From assembly GCF_041052385.1 (NCBI RefSeq), contig NZ_CP163439.1, positions 806,001 to 870,000 on the forward strand: a stretch of DNA of 64,000 nt, in the 5' to 3' direction. The DNA comes from Streptomyces sp. R28. Lineage in GTDB: Bacteria; Actinomycetota; Actinomycetes; Streptomycetales; Streptomycetaceae. Under the pieces are notes generated by a model. It was not told where the DNA came from and made no database searches. It saw only the letters and a list, made by a program, of their open reading frames with translations. A program made the position numbers and the translations under genes. Position 1 is the first letter of the stretch. Each line of letters begins with the position of its first letter. This document shows positions 25,692-33,841 of the stretch, in pieces.

Positions 25692-27146
25692 CTATGGCTG
25701 CGCCCGGCCGCGCCGACGCCTGAACCACTCGGTCGCGGCGCCCACGGCGAGCACGGCGGGGACGGTCGCCTCCAGCAACGCGGCCGTGCTCGCCTCGCCG
25801 CCGATGAGGGTCGTGAAGTTGGCCAGGATCAGCCAGATCGCGCCCGCCAGACCGAGTGCGGCGAGTGCGGGTGCGACCAGCGTGTTGAAGCGCCGGGAGT
25901 CCAGCCGCTCACGGCGGAAGAAGACGATCACGGACACCGAGGTCAGCAGGTACAGCAGCATCATCGCCAGGACGGCAAGGCCACTGAACCAGGAGAACAG
26001 GGTGAGCACCGGGTCCTTGCCGACGATCACGAAGGGGACGACGAGGAGGAGGGCGATGCCCGTCTGCGCGCACCCGGCGGCCCAGGGCGAGCGGCGAGCG
26101 TTGAGTCTGCGCAGCGGCTGCGGCAGCAGTCCGTCGCGGCTGAGGGAGAACAGGTAGCGGTTGGCCGAGTTGTGGAACGTGAGGATGCCCGCGAACAGGG
26201 AGGTGGCGAGCAGGACGGGCAGGACGTCGTTGACCCATCCGCCGAACTGCGTGGCGATCGGGGCGAAGACGAACCCGGCCGAGTCGCCGCCCGAGAGGGC
26301 CTCTCCGGCCGCCGCCGGGGCCTTGTCGGCGCCGTAGGCGGAGACCAGCGCCCAGGACGTGAGGGCGAAGAAGCCGGTGACCACGAGCACCGAGAGGTAG
26401 GTGGCCCGGGGCACGGTCTTCTTCGGCTCGCGGGCTTCCTCGCCGTAGATCGCGGTGGCCTCGAAGCCGAACATCGACGCGACCGCGAACATGATCGCGA
26501 CTCCCGGGGCCCCCTGAAGGGCCGCTGACGGCGAGAAGCTGTCGGCGAGGCCCAGTCCCTGCGGACCGCCGCCCTGGAACAGGGTGACCAGACCGAACAG
26601 CAGCAGGATGCTGAACTCCGCCGCGACGAACACGGCGAGGACCTTGGCACCCATCTCGACGCCGGCCGCGCCCAGCGCCTGCACCACGGCCATGGCGGCC
26701 AGCGTCCACACCCACCAGGGCAGGTCGAGGCCGGTGTGGTCGGCGACCAGACCGGCGGTGATCGCGCCGTACAGGCCGTACATGGCGGCCTGGATGACGC
26801 AGTACGCGAACAGGGCGACGGCCGCGCCGGCGGCACCGGCGGTGCGGCCGAGGCCGGTGCCGATATAGGTGTAGAAGGCTCCGGCGTCCACGACGTGGCG
26901 TCCCATGGCGACGAAGCCGACCGAGAACAGCAGGATCATCACGCCTGCCAGCACATACGCGGCGGGCGTGCCCGCGCCGTTGCCGATCGCGATCGAGATC
27001 GGTGCCGCGCCGGCGATGCCGGTGAGCGGCGCCTGGGCGGACAGGACGAAGAACATGATGCCGAGCACGCCCAGGGCGTTGGGCTTGAGCGCGGCTGTGG
27101 TGCCGCCTCGCACGGTCTGCTGGGGAGGAGCCGTCTGACTGCCCAC
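25692..27146 (-). CDS. APC-superfamily amino acid/amine permease
   Basis: The product is about 484 residues with around 12 helices. The first is LKPNALGVLGIMFFVLSAQA PLTGIAGAAP, the conserved APC start. It keeps FGFEATAIYGEEAREPKKTV (the consensus between helices 5 and 6) and HNSANRYLFSLSRDGLLP. It should import an amino acid or amine such as a PuuP-type substrate. The start is unsure: GTG 27146 or GTG 27155. No strong ribosome site is visible. A palindrome copy lies 74 bp upstream of GTG 27146, so it belongs to the same regulon. Confidence 0.85.
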   Translation of the reverse strand: MGSQTAPPQQTVRGGTTAALKPNALGVLGIMFFVLSAQAPLTGIAGAAPISIAIGNGAGTPAAYVLAGVMILLFSVGFVAMGRHVVDAGAFYTYIGTGLGRTAGAAGAAVALFAYCVIQAAMYGLYGAITAGLVADHTGLDLPWWVWTLAAMAVVQALGAAGVEMGAKVLAVFVAAEFSILLLFGLVTLFQGGGPQGLGLADSFSPSAALQGAPGVAIMFAVASMFGFEATAIYGEEAREPKKTVPRATYLSVLVVTGFFALTSWALVSAYGADKAPAAAGEALSGGDSAGFVFAPIATQFGGWVNDVLPVLLATSLFAGILTFHNSANRYLFSLSRDGLLPQPLRRLNARRSPWAAGCAQTGIALLLVVPFVIVGKDPVLTLFSWFSGLAVLAMMLLYLLTSVSVIVFFRRERLDSRRFNTLVAPALAALGLAGAIWLILANFTTLIGGEASTAALLEATVPAVLAVGAATEWFRRRRGRAQP

Positions 27147-27219
27147 GTGGATCACCTGCCAGGGAAGGGAGAGAGGGGACGGAGCGAGAGGAAGGCAGAG
27201 GGGGAAGAGGCCAAGTTTC

Positions 27220-27235
27220 ATTTCGACCCAAACGA
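27220..27235. promoter_or_regulatory. 16-bp palindrome copy C (upstream of APC permease)
   Basis: atttcgacccaaacga fits RTTYSGNNYCRAACRA. It sits between the TetR stop (27339) and the permease start. A half-site gtttgg also occurs at 27265-27270. Confidence 0.55.
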
Positions 27236-27338
27236 GTGGCACTTATCGTGGAGCCGGACTATCCGTTTGGCAAGGGGCGGGCGTGGGGATTTCCGGAGCC
27301 GACGGAGTCTTACAGCGGGCCTCTGGGGGGCGGCAGGC

Positions 27339-27944
27339 TCAGACGCCGTCCGTGCCCTCGGCGAGGCCTTCGAGCAGGGCGCGCAGTTCGGCGAGGGCCT
27401 CCTCGGTGACCTCCCGCTCGCCGAAGACGAGCTGGTGCAGCACCAGGCCCTCCAGGGCGGCGAAGACCAACCGCGACAGGCCCCGGCCGACCGGCCGGGC
27501 GAGCATCTGGGACAGCTCGCGCCGGGTGGCGTCGAAGTACTCCTCGTACAGGCCCCGCAGGTGCGGCAGGAGTTCCGCCCGGCGGCGCGCCTCCAGGAGC
27601 AGCTCATACTGGAACGCCTGGAGCTCGGGACCGGATTCCACCATGTCCGCGAGGCCTGCGGAGAAGTCGGCGACCTTGCCCGTGCCGGGTTCGAGGGTGC
27701 TGCTGCTGAGGGAGGAGCGTACGGCGTGCGCGAGCGCCTCCTCGATCAGCGCGTCACGGGAACCGAAGTGGTGCACGACCAGGCCGTGGGTGACCCCGGC
27801 CTCCTCCGCGACCGCCCGGTAGGTGAGCCTGCGCAGTCCGCCCCGCGCCACCACGCGCACCGCGGCGTCCAGCAGGGCCTCACGGCCGGCCCCGTAGTTC
27901 TTCACGCGTTTGCGGGGGCCGCGCTCACCGGCGGGCTCGGTCAT
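27339..27944 (-). CDS. TetR-family transcriptional regulator
   Basis: The 201-residue product has a TetR helix-turn-helix at about residues 22-68: ALLDAAVRVVARGGLRRLTY RAVAEEAGVTHGLVVHHFGS RDALIEEALAH. The helical C-terminus should bind a ligand. It starts 28 bp after the HpaG-like stop, so it is probably the last gene of the long minus-strand operon. That position would give feedback on ring-cleavage genes or the permease. Confidence 0.85.
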   Translation of the reverse strand: MTEPAGERGPRKRVKNYGAGREALLDAAVRVVARGGLRRLTYRAVAEEAGVTHGLVVHHFGSRDALIEEALAHAVRSSLSSSTLEPGTGKVADFSAGLADMVESGPELQAFQYELLLEARRRAELLPHLRGLYEEYFDATRRELSQMLARPVGRGLSRLVFAALEGLVLHQLVFGEREVTEEALAELRALLEGLAEGTDGV

Positions 27945-27972
27945 GCCCACGACTCTACCCGTGGCCAGGGCG

Positions 27973-28818
27973 TCAGCGCCGCGGTGGCCGGATGCCACGG
28001 AACTCCCAGTCGCCGCCGAGGGCGGTGGACAGCACTTCCTCGGACTCGGTGGGCTGGGCGCCGACGTCGGTACGGATCGGGGTGGGTCCGGTGACGATGT
28101 GGTTGGTGAGCCGGCCCAGGCCCTCCACCTCCACCTCCACCACGTCGCCCGGCTGGACGGGGCGCGAGTTGGCGGGCGTGCCGGACAGGAGGACGTCGCC
28201 GGGGTAGAGGGTGATGGTGCGGGCGATGTCGGCGACAAGGTAGTGCATGTCCCACTTCATCTCGTCGGTCGAGCCGTCCTGCACCACCTGCCCGTTGACG
28301 TACGTGCGCAGCGACTTGCCGTGGAAGTCCCAGTCGGTGACGAGTCCCGGGCCGAGGGGGCACAGGGTGTCGGAGCCCTTGACGCGGAGCATGGAGCCGG
28401 CGTCGGTGTCACGGAAGTCGTGCAGGCCGTAGTCGTTGGCGATGGTGTAGCCGGCGATGTACTCGCCCGCCTCGGCCGGGGAGATGTTGCGCGCGGTCTT
28501 CCCGATCACGATGGCGACCTCGCCCTCGTAGTTGAGCCACTTGCAGCCCTCGGGGCGGACGATCGCGCCCCTGTGGGAGTTGAGGGACGAGGTGGGCTTG
28601 TGGAAGTAGGTCGGGGTGTCGGGCAGGTCGATCTGGAACTCGTCCACGCGGCTGCGGTGGTTGAGGTGGACGGCGACCACCTTGGACGGCACGACGGGGG
28701 GCAGGTGCTGGGCGTCCTCGGTCTTGACGCGGCGGCCGTCGGCGGCGACGAGTTCGTCGCCGTCGACGGTGACCTGGACGGCGGCGCCGTCGAGGAGGAT
28801 GCGACGGTATTCGGGCAT
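27973..28818 (-). CDS. hpaG: Fumarylacetoacetate hydrolase-family protein (HpaG/HpcE-like isomerase/decarboxylase)
   Basis: The 281-residue product has the FAH fold: KVVAVHLNHRSRVDEFQI, TYFHKPTSSLNSHRGAIVRP, metal-binding YEGEVAIVIGKTARNISP, GYTIANDYGLHDFRDTDAGS, KGSDTLCPLGPGLVTD and YPGDVLLSGTPANSRPVQPG DVVEVEVEGLGRL. In homoprotocatechuate breakdown this family acts on 5-oxopent-3-ene-tricarboxylate or hydroxyhepta-diene-dioate, decarboxylating and isomerising the ring-cleavage product. It is 15 bp after the extradiol dioxygenase gene, which supports this pathway. It acts in the cytoplasm with Mg. Confidence 0.85.
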   Translation of the reverse strand: MPEYRRILLDGAAVQVTVDGDELVAADGRRVKTEDAQHLPPVVPSKVVAVHLNHRSRVDEFQIDLPDTPTYFHKPTSSLNSHRGAIVRPEGCKWLNYEGEVAIVIGKTARNISPAEAGEYIAGYTIANDYGLHDFRDTDAGSMLRVKGSDTLCPLGPGLVTDWDFHGKSLRTYVNGQVVQDGSTDEMKWDMHYLVADIARTITLYPGDVLLSGTPANSRPVQPGDVVEVEVEGLGRLTNHIVTGPTPIRTDVGAQPTESEEVLSTALGGDWEFRGIRPPRR

Positions 28819-28833
28819 GGCTAGAACTCCTGG

Positions 28834-29775
28834 CTACGACTGGATACGGCTGTGAGGGGTGCGCGGGGTGGGCGGGGTGGGCAGGCCGGTGCCGGTCCAG
28901 CCTTCGGCCGGGCGGTCGAACCACAGGTGGGCCTGGCCGGTGCCGATCGAGTTCTCGTACTCGCCGTACTGGCGGGCCTTGGCGGTGCACGCCTGTTCGC
29001 CCAGGGCGCCGGCCATCATCAGGTAGTGGAAGAACTTGGCCTCGGGCTTGAACTTCCAGAACTCGTCCATGGTGTCGAGGACCTTGTCGTGGCGGCCCTC
29101 CTTGAACCAGGCGATGCGCTCGTAGTCCGCCTCGCGGGCCTCGGGCGTGAAGATGTGCACCGGGTCGCTGGCCTCGTGGTCACGCAGCTCGCGCAGCGGC
29201 CAGAAGGTGTGCGACAGCGCGCCCGAGGCGATCAGCAGTACCCTCCGCCCCGGTGTAGCGGCGATACCGTCGGCCAGGGCCCGCCCGAGCCGCAGGTGAT
29301 CCTCCATGTCCCCGGTCTGGCAGACCCCGATGGTCACCCATCGCTTGTCGGGCAGTCCCTCGCCGAGGAACTTCCAGAGGTTGATGGTGGCGTAGTAGAT
29401 CGGAAGGTAGTCGTCGTCGATCGCGGTGATCCAGGTGCCGCGCCGGTCCGCGAACCCCTCGATATTGCGGGCGAGTTCGGGGTCACCGGGGAAGTCGTAA
29501 GGCATCCGGCACATGCCGCGCGGCAGCTCTTCCGAGGTGAACAGTCCGGCCCGGCGCTGTTGTGCGGTGACGACGAACTCGACCGTCGTGGCCCAGTGGG
29601 AGTCGAGGACGACGACGGTGTCGTAGTCGTCCCGTTCGAAGACGTCCTTGCGGAGTTGCCGCAGGCCGGTGACGAGGGTGATCTCCTTGCCCTCGTTCAG
29701 CTCCAGCCGGTCGGCCTCCGGCAGCACGATGGTGGGGACGTGGGCGAGGAGCCCCGCCCCGACGATCTCACCCAT
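28834..29775 (-). CDS. hpaD: Class III (LigB-type) extradiol ring-cleavage dioxygenase, HpaD/HpcB-like
   Basis: The 313-residue product resembles HpcB/HpaD 3,4-dihydroxyphenylacetate 2,3-dioxygenase. Landmarks are the N-terminal metal His in GEIVGAGLLAHVPTIVLPE, the second His in VVVLDSHWATTVEFVV, GMCRMPYDFPGDPELA, VLLIASGALSHTFWPLRELR and the acidic C-terminal half. Members use Fe(II) and open a catechol ring next to its hydroxyls. The Pro-rich last 25 residues are not part of the domain. ATG 29775 overlaps the HpaE-like stop by 8 bp. Homoprotocatechuate is the likely ring substrate, by context. Confidence 0.85.
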   Translation of the reverse strand: MGEIVGAGLLAHVPTIVLPEADRLELNEGKEITLVTGLRQLRKDVFERDDYDTVVVLDSHWATTVEFVVTAQQRRAGLFTSEELPRGMCRMPYDFPGDPELARNIEGFADRRGTWITAIDDDYLPIYYATINLWKFLGEGLPDKRWVTIGVCQTGDMEDHLRLGRALADGIAATPGRRVLLIASGALSHTFWPLRELRDHEASDPVHIFTPEAREADYERIAWFKEGRHDKVLDTMDEFWKFKPEAKFFHYLMMAGALGEQACTAKARQYGEYENSIGTGQAHLWFDRPAEGWTGTGLPTPPTPRTPHSRIQS

Positions 29776-31231
29776 GGTTGGTCCATCCGTTCGGGGCGGT
29801 GACGGTGTTCTTCACGTCGCAGTAGAAGTCGAAGCTCCAGGTGCCGCCCTCGCGTCCGACTCCGGAGAGGCGGGAGCCGCCGAAGGGGGCCTGCAGGTCA
29901 CGTACGAAGAAGCAGTTGACCCAGACGGTTCCTGCGACGAGTTGCGCGGTGACGCGTTCGGCACGCTCGGGGTCGCCGGTGGCCAGGGTGGCGGCCAGCC
30001 CGAAGCGGGTGTCGTTGGCGAGCCGGATCGCCTCTTCCTCGTCAGCGAAGGTCTGCAGGGTCAGGACGGGACCGAAGACCTCCTCCTGCACGATCTCGGA
30101 GTCCTGGGCGACGTCGGTGAGGAGGGTCGGCGCGTAGTACTGCCCCTCCTTGGGGTGCCCGCCGATGACCGCGCGGGCTCCCGCCGCCAGTGCCCGCTGC
30201 ACGAAGCCGTCGATCTTCTCGAGCTGGCGGGGGTGGATGTTCGGGCCGATGTCGGTGGCCTCGTCGCGCGGGTCACCCTGCGTGAGACTGCTCGCCTTCT
30301 CGACGAAGCGCCGCGTGAACTCGTCGGCGACCGACTCCTCGACCAGGAAGCGCGTGGCGGCCAGACAGACCTGCCCTGCGTTGTCGTACTGCTCCACCGC
30401 AAGGTCGACGGCGAGGTCCAGGTCCGCGTCGGCGAACACCAGCAGCGGTGACTTGCCGCCGAGTTCGAGGCTGAGCGGAGTGAGGTTGGCGGCGGCGGAC
30501 GCGGCGATCCGCCGGGCGGTGGGCACCGAGCCGGTGAAGCTGATCCGGCGCACGTCCGGATGCGAGGTCAGGGCGTCGCCGATCTCCGAGCCATACCCCT
30601 GGACCACGTTCAGCACCCCGGCGGGCAGCCCCGCCTCGGCGGCGATGTCGGCGAGGAGGGAGGCGGTCAGCGGGGACCACTCGGCGGGCTTGAGGACGAC
30701 GGTGTTGCCGGCCGCGAGCGCCGGCGCGACCTTCCAGGTGGCCAGCATCAGCGGCGCGTTCCACGGGGTGATCAGCACGCAGGGGCCCGCAGGATCCCAG
30801 CTGACGTGGTTGCTGTGGCCCCGGGTCTCGAAGTCCCCGTGCTCCAGCGTCAGCAGCCAGTCGGCGAAGAAGCGGAAGTTGTGCGCCACCCGCGGCATCA
30901 CACCGCGTCGGTGCGAGCGCAACAGCGCCCCGTTGTCGGTGGTTTCGACGATGGCGAGCTCTTCGAGCCGCTTCTCCACCCCGTCGGCGATGGCGTGCAG
31001 GATACGGGCGCGCTCGGCGCGGGAGGTGGCGGCCCAGCCGGGGAAGGCGGCCTTCGCCGCGGCGACCGCTGCGTCGGCCTCCGTCGCGGTGCCCCGGGCG
31101 ATGTCTCCGAGGGTGCTGCCGTCGATGGGCGAGGCGTCGGGGAAGGTGCCGGTGGAGGCGACGCGTCGGCCGGCGATCCAGTGCCGGGTGTCGACGGCGA
31201 CTCCGGCCACGGTGGTGAGGTGCTTGTTCAT
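29768..31231 (-). CDS. hpaE: Aldehyde dehydrogenase, HpaE-like (carboxymethyl-hydroxymuconic semialdehyde dehydrogenase)
   Basis: The 487-residue product has standard motifs: VLITPWNAPLMLATWKVAPA, RRISFTGSVPTARRIAASAA, general-base LSLELGGKSPLLVFADADLD, catalytic Cys in YDNAGQVCLAATRFLVEES, EEVFGPVLTLQTF and the ending DLQAPFGGSRLSGVGREGGT WSFDFY, which is typical of HpaE/HpcC-type enzymes. It would oxidise the meta-cleavage semialdehyde. The next gene (HpaD-like) overlaps it by 8 bp, matching hpa operons. Confidence 0.85.
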   Translation of the reverse strand: MNKHLTTVAGVAVDTRHWIAGRRVASTGTFPDASPIDGSTLGDIARGTATEADAAVAAAKAAFPGWAATSRAERARILHAIADGVEKRLEELAIVETTDNGALLRSHRRGVMPRVAHNFRFFADWLLTLEHGDFETRGHSNHVSWDPAGPCVLITPWNAPLMLATWKVAPALAAGNTVVLKPAEWSPLTASLLADIAAEAGLPAGVLNVVQGYGSEIGDALTSHPDVRRISFTGSVPTARRIAASAAANLTPLSLELGGKSPLLVFADADLDLAVDLAVEQYDNAGQVCLAATRFLVEESVADEFTRRFVEKASSLTQGDPRDEATDIGPNIHPRQLEKIDGFVQRALAAGARAVIGGHPKEGQYYAPTLLTDVAQDSEIVQEEVFGPVLTLQTFADEEEAIRLANDTRFGLAATLATGDPERAERVTAQLVAGTVWVNCFFVRDLQAPFGGSRLSGVGREGGTWSFDFYCDVKNTVTAPNGWTNHG

Positions 31232-31265
31232 GCCCTGGACTCCTGGTGATCGGTGCGGTGCGGGC

Positions 31266-32072
31266 TCACTCGGCGCCGGAGGTGTTCGACTCCAGCAGGC
31301 GTCCGCCGTCCCACACCACGCCCACCTGGCGGTAGTACGCGGCGATCGGTTCGCGGATCTCCAGCCGGGCCAGCTCCTCGGTGGGCGCCTCGAACAGCTC
31401 CAGTTCGGCGTCGCCGCGCCAGGGCTGCCCGCCCTCGAAGGAGGCGGCGCCGGACTCGATCAGCTCGTCCAGTGCCAGACCCTTGCCCTTCTCGATGGAG
31501 GGCAGCCAGCGGTGATGTGCCATGGGGTGGCCGTTGACGAAGCCGTTGGTCTCGGACGGTTCCCGCAGGGTCACCACCGTCTGGGCCAGCCGGCGGTCCG
31601 CCGCGGCGAGCGTCGCCCCGAACCGCGCTCCCGGCTCGATCCGCGGAGCGGGCCCATAGAGGTGCGGGCGGGTCTGGTGGATGGAGCCGAGCTTCTTCGG
31701 GTATCCCTGGTGCAGTCCGCGGGCGATGGCGAAGTCCTTGTCGACCCAGATGTACACGCAACGGGTGTAGGTCTGCCCCTTGTACTTGCAGCGGACGACC
31801 GCGAAGGCCTCCTTGTACTGGGAGAGAACGGGGTCGAGGAGCTCCGCGCCCGACTCGGAGCACGACTGCCAGTCGGCCCAGATCAGCGCGACCGCCCCAG
31901 GGTCCTCGTCCGCCAGTTCAAGCGGTTCGGGGAGGAGTTCGCGGACGCGGGCCGGGTCGGTGCGGTACTCGACGGTGAGCAGGTCGCCGGAGTAGCGCCA
32001 CGGCGGCGAGGGGATCAGCGACGACCGTCCGCTCGCCGTCTTGGGGTGGAAGTATCCACGAACTGGGCTCAT
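31266..32072 (-). CDS. Acetoacetate decarboxylase (ADC)-family protein
   Basis: The 268-residue product has the ADC fold: LLTVEYRTDPARVRELLPEP LEL, QYKEAFAVVRCKYKGQTYTR CVYIWVDKDFAIARG and the Lys pair in GYPKKLGSIHQTRPH that corresponds to the Schiff-base Lys and its neighbour. Some Streptomyces members of this superfamily are aldolase-dehydratases acting on pyruvate rather than decarboxylases. Here it sits in a ring-cleavage operon that lacks the usual hydratase and aldolase (HpaH/HpaI), so a replacement role is possible but not shown. It starts 13 bp after the ferredoxin reductase stop. Confidence 0.8.
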   Translation of the reverse strand: MSPVRGYFHPKTASGRSSLIPSPPWRYSGDLLTVEYRTDPARVRELLPEPLELADEDPGAVALIWADWQSCSESGAELLDPVLSQYKEAFAVVRCKYKGQTYTRCVYIWVDKDFAIARGLHQGYPKKLGSIHQTRPHLYGPAPRIEPGARFGATLAAADRRLAQTVVTLREPSETNGFVNGHPMAHHRWLPSIEKGKGLALDELIESGAASFEGGQPWRGDAELELFEAPTEELARLEIREPIAAYYRQVGVVWDGGRLLESNTSGAE

Positions 32073-32085
32073 GGCGGGAATGTCC

Positions 32086-33294
32086 TTACACGGTGAGGGC
32101 GGGCTGCTTCAGCAGCCGGGCGCGGTAGCGGGCAGCTTGCAGGGCGACCGACTGACCGCCGAGCGCCACGACACCGACCAGTCGGCCGGCGGTGTGGTAA
32201 CCGACGAGCACGTCCCCGTCGGGGTCTCCGTCCAGGACCCGTACGTCGTCCTTGCCGAGCGCGGGCGCGCCGAAGGACTGCAGCCGGAACTCGTGCTGGT
32301 CGCTCCAGAAGGTGGGCAGCGGCGCGAACGGCGCCAGGTCGGCGTCCGAGCCGGTGAGGTGGGCGACGAGGACCTTGGCGGCGTGCTTGGCGGTGTCCGT
32401 GGGGATGGACCAGTGTTCGACGCGGCGGGGCACGCCGTCGTAGCGGGCGTTGGGGAAGCGGGCCACGTCACCGACGGCCACCACGTCCGGGAAGCCTCCG
32501 ACACGCAGCTGCTCGTCGGTGGTCACCCCGTCCGACAGGTCCAGGCCGTTGCCGTCCAGCCACTCGGTGTTGGCGATCGAGCCGACCGACTCCACGACCA
32601 CGTCGGCGGGCAGGACGGTGCCGTCGTCCAGCACCACCCCGGTGACCCGGTCCTCGCCCTGGAATCCCGCGACCGACGTACCGAGCGCGAAGCGCACTCC
32701 GCGCTCCTCGTGCCGCTTCAGCAGCGCACGGCCCAGCAGGTCACCCAGCGGTGCCCCCATGGGCAGGGGCAGCGGATCGACGACGGTCACCTCGGTGACC
32801 CCGAGTCCGACGGCGGTGGCCGCCACCTCGCAGCCGATGAAACCGGCTCCGACCACGACCACCCGCGCACCGGGCCGGGTCAGCTCGTCACGCAGCCCAT
32901 GGGCGTCAGCGAGGGTGCGGACCGTGTGACGGCCGACGAGGGGGCCGGGGCACCCCAGCCGACGGGGTCGCATGCCGGTGGCGACGACCAGACCGTCGTA
33001 GGAGACGGCCGAGCCGTCGTCGAGCGCGACGGTCCGCTCCGCGAGCCGGGCCGCGACGACCTTGCTGCCCAGCCGCCACTGGACATCGGCGACGGCCGCC
33101 TTCGGTGTGAAGGCCAGCGACTCGAAGGCCGCCTTGCCCGCCAGTACCTCCTTGGACAGCGGAGGCCGGTTGTACGGCATGTGGGCTTCGTCGCCGATCA
33201 CGGTGATCGCACCGGTCCAGCCCGCCGCACGCACCTGCTCGGCGGCTCGCAGGCCGCCCAGGGAGGCGCCGGCGATGACGACGCGTCCGGTCAT
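32086..33294 (-). CDS. FAD-dependent ferredoxin reductase
   Basis: The 402-residue product is a rubredoxin/ferredoxin reductase-type flavoprotein: FAD motif VVIAGASLGGLRAAEQVR, the RPPLSKE loop, YDGLVVATGMRPRRL, NAD(P) motif VVVVGAGFIGCEVAATAV and the second FAD motif FPDVVAVGDVARFPN, followed by the C-terminal reductase domain (FWSDQHEFRLQSFG). It passes electrons from NAD(P)H to the neighbouring ferredoxin. The gene starts 5 bp after the ferredoxin stop, so this is a classic P450 electron chain. Confidence 0.9.
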   Translation of the reverse strand: MTGRVVIAGASLGGLRAAEQVRAAGWTGAITVIGDEAHMPYNRPPLSKEVLAGKAAFESLAFTPKAAVADVQWRLGSKVVAARLAERTVALDDGSAVSYDGLVVATGMRPRRLGCPGPLVGRHTVRTLADAHGLRDELTRPGARVVVVGAGFIGCEVAATAVGLGVTEVTVVDPLPLPMGAPLGDLLGRALLKRHEERGVRFALGTSVAGFQGEDRVTGVVLDDGTVLPADVVVESVGSIANTEWLDGNGLDLSDGVTTDEQLRVGGFPDVVAVGDVARFPNARYDGVPRRVEHWSIPTDTAKHAAKVLVAHLTGSDADLAPFAPLPTFWSDQHEFRLQSFGAPALGKDDVRVLDGDPDGDVLVGYHTAGRLVGVVALGGQSVALQAARYRARLLKQPALTV

Positions 33295-33299
33295 GGCGC

Positions 33300-33488
33300 T
33301 CAGTCCCCGATCCGGATGGCCTGGAGGGGGCACACGTCGGCGGCTTCCTCGACCTCCTCGCGCAGGGCGTCGTCCGGATCGGCGACGTACACGAGGTGCC
33401 CGTCGTCGTTCATCGAGAAGACGTCGGGAGCCGCGAAGACGCACTGGCCGTGGTCCTGGCACTTGTTCATGTCGACGACGACCTTCAT
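33300..33488 (-). CDS. [3Fe-4S] ferredoxin
   Basis: The 62-residue product has Cys10, His13 and Cys16 (KCQDHGQC), then Cys53 in DVCPLQAI. The second Cys of a 4Fe-4S set is replaced by His, the signature of actinobacterial 3Fe-4S ferredoxins that serve P450 enzymes. ATG 33488 has an AGGAGG upstream. It is first in the minus-strand operon and divergent from the ligase-P450 operon; both share a promoter region with two palindrome copies. Confidence 0.9.
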   Translation of the reverse strand: MKVVVDMNKCQDHGQCVFAAPDVFSMNDDGHLVYVADPDDALREEVEEAADVCPLQAIRIGD

Positions 33489-33609
33489 GGCCGGTCCTCC
33501 TGAGGTGAGGGCGTCGGAGTGGCGGATGAGGCATGAGGGGCCCGGTCCGGGGAATGGCCGGGCCCCGGGCACGGAGCTGAGGAGCTACCGGGGGTCCACG
33601 CCGAATTTC

Positions 33610-33625
33610 ATTTGGCTTCAAACAA
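33610..33625. promoter_or_regulatory. 16-bp palindrome copy D (ferredoxin operon side)
   Basis: atttggcttcaaacaa fits RTTYSGNNYCRAACRA. It lies about 122 bp upstream of the ferredoxin start. Confidence 0.6.
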
Positions 33626-33716
33626 GATAGGAAGCCGCCGGGCGGCGGTCAATACCTGTCCAGGTGGATAATTTCTTTGGGCTGGACTCTTGCGAGGCGG
33701 CGAGAGCTTCCATACT

Positions 33717-33732
33717 GTTCGGGTTCAAACGA
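33717..33732. promoter_or_regulatory. 16-bp palindrome copy E (ligase-P450 operon side)
   Basis: gttcgggttcaaacga fits RTTYSGNNYCRAACRA. It lies 110 bp upstream of the glutamine-synthetase-like start. Confidence 0.6.
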
Positions 33733-33841
33733 CGACCTGAGAGCCGCGCCTCCTCCGCGCCCGGGCCCCGTCCCCCTCACGCCACCTGCCAAGCCCCCTT
33801 CCCGGGGCCGGCCATCCCACCGTCCCCCCAAGGAGACATCG

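Larger units (their letters stand above)
33489..33841. other. Divergent promoter region between the ferredoxin and ligase-P450 operons
   Basis: This 353-bp gap carries two copies of the 16-bp palindrome (33610-33625 and 33717-33732), about ten helical turns apart, so DNA looping is possible. The centre (33600-33720) is clearly less GC-rich than the flanks, as expected for promoters. No gene was found here. Confidence 0.6.

Noticed and set aside
27973..31231. A complete homoprotocatechuate pathway
   Set aside because: HpaF, HpaH, HpaI and the HpaBC hydroxylase are absent, so only part of the route can be claimed.
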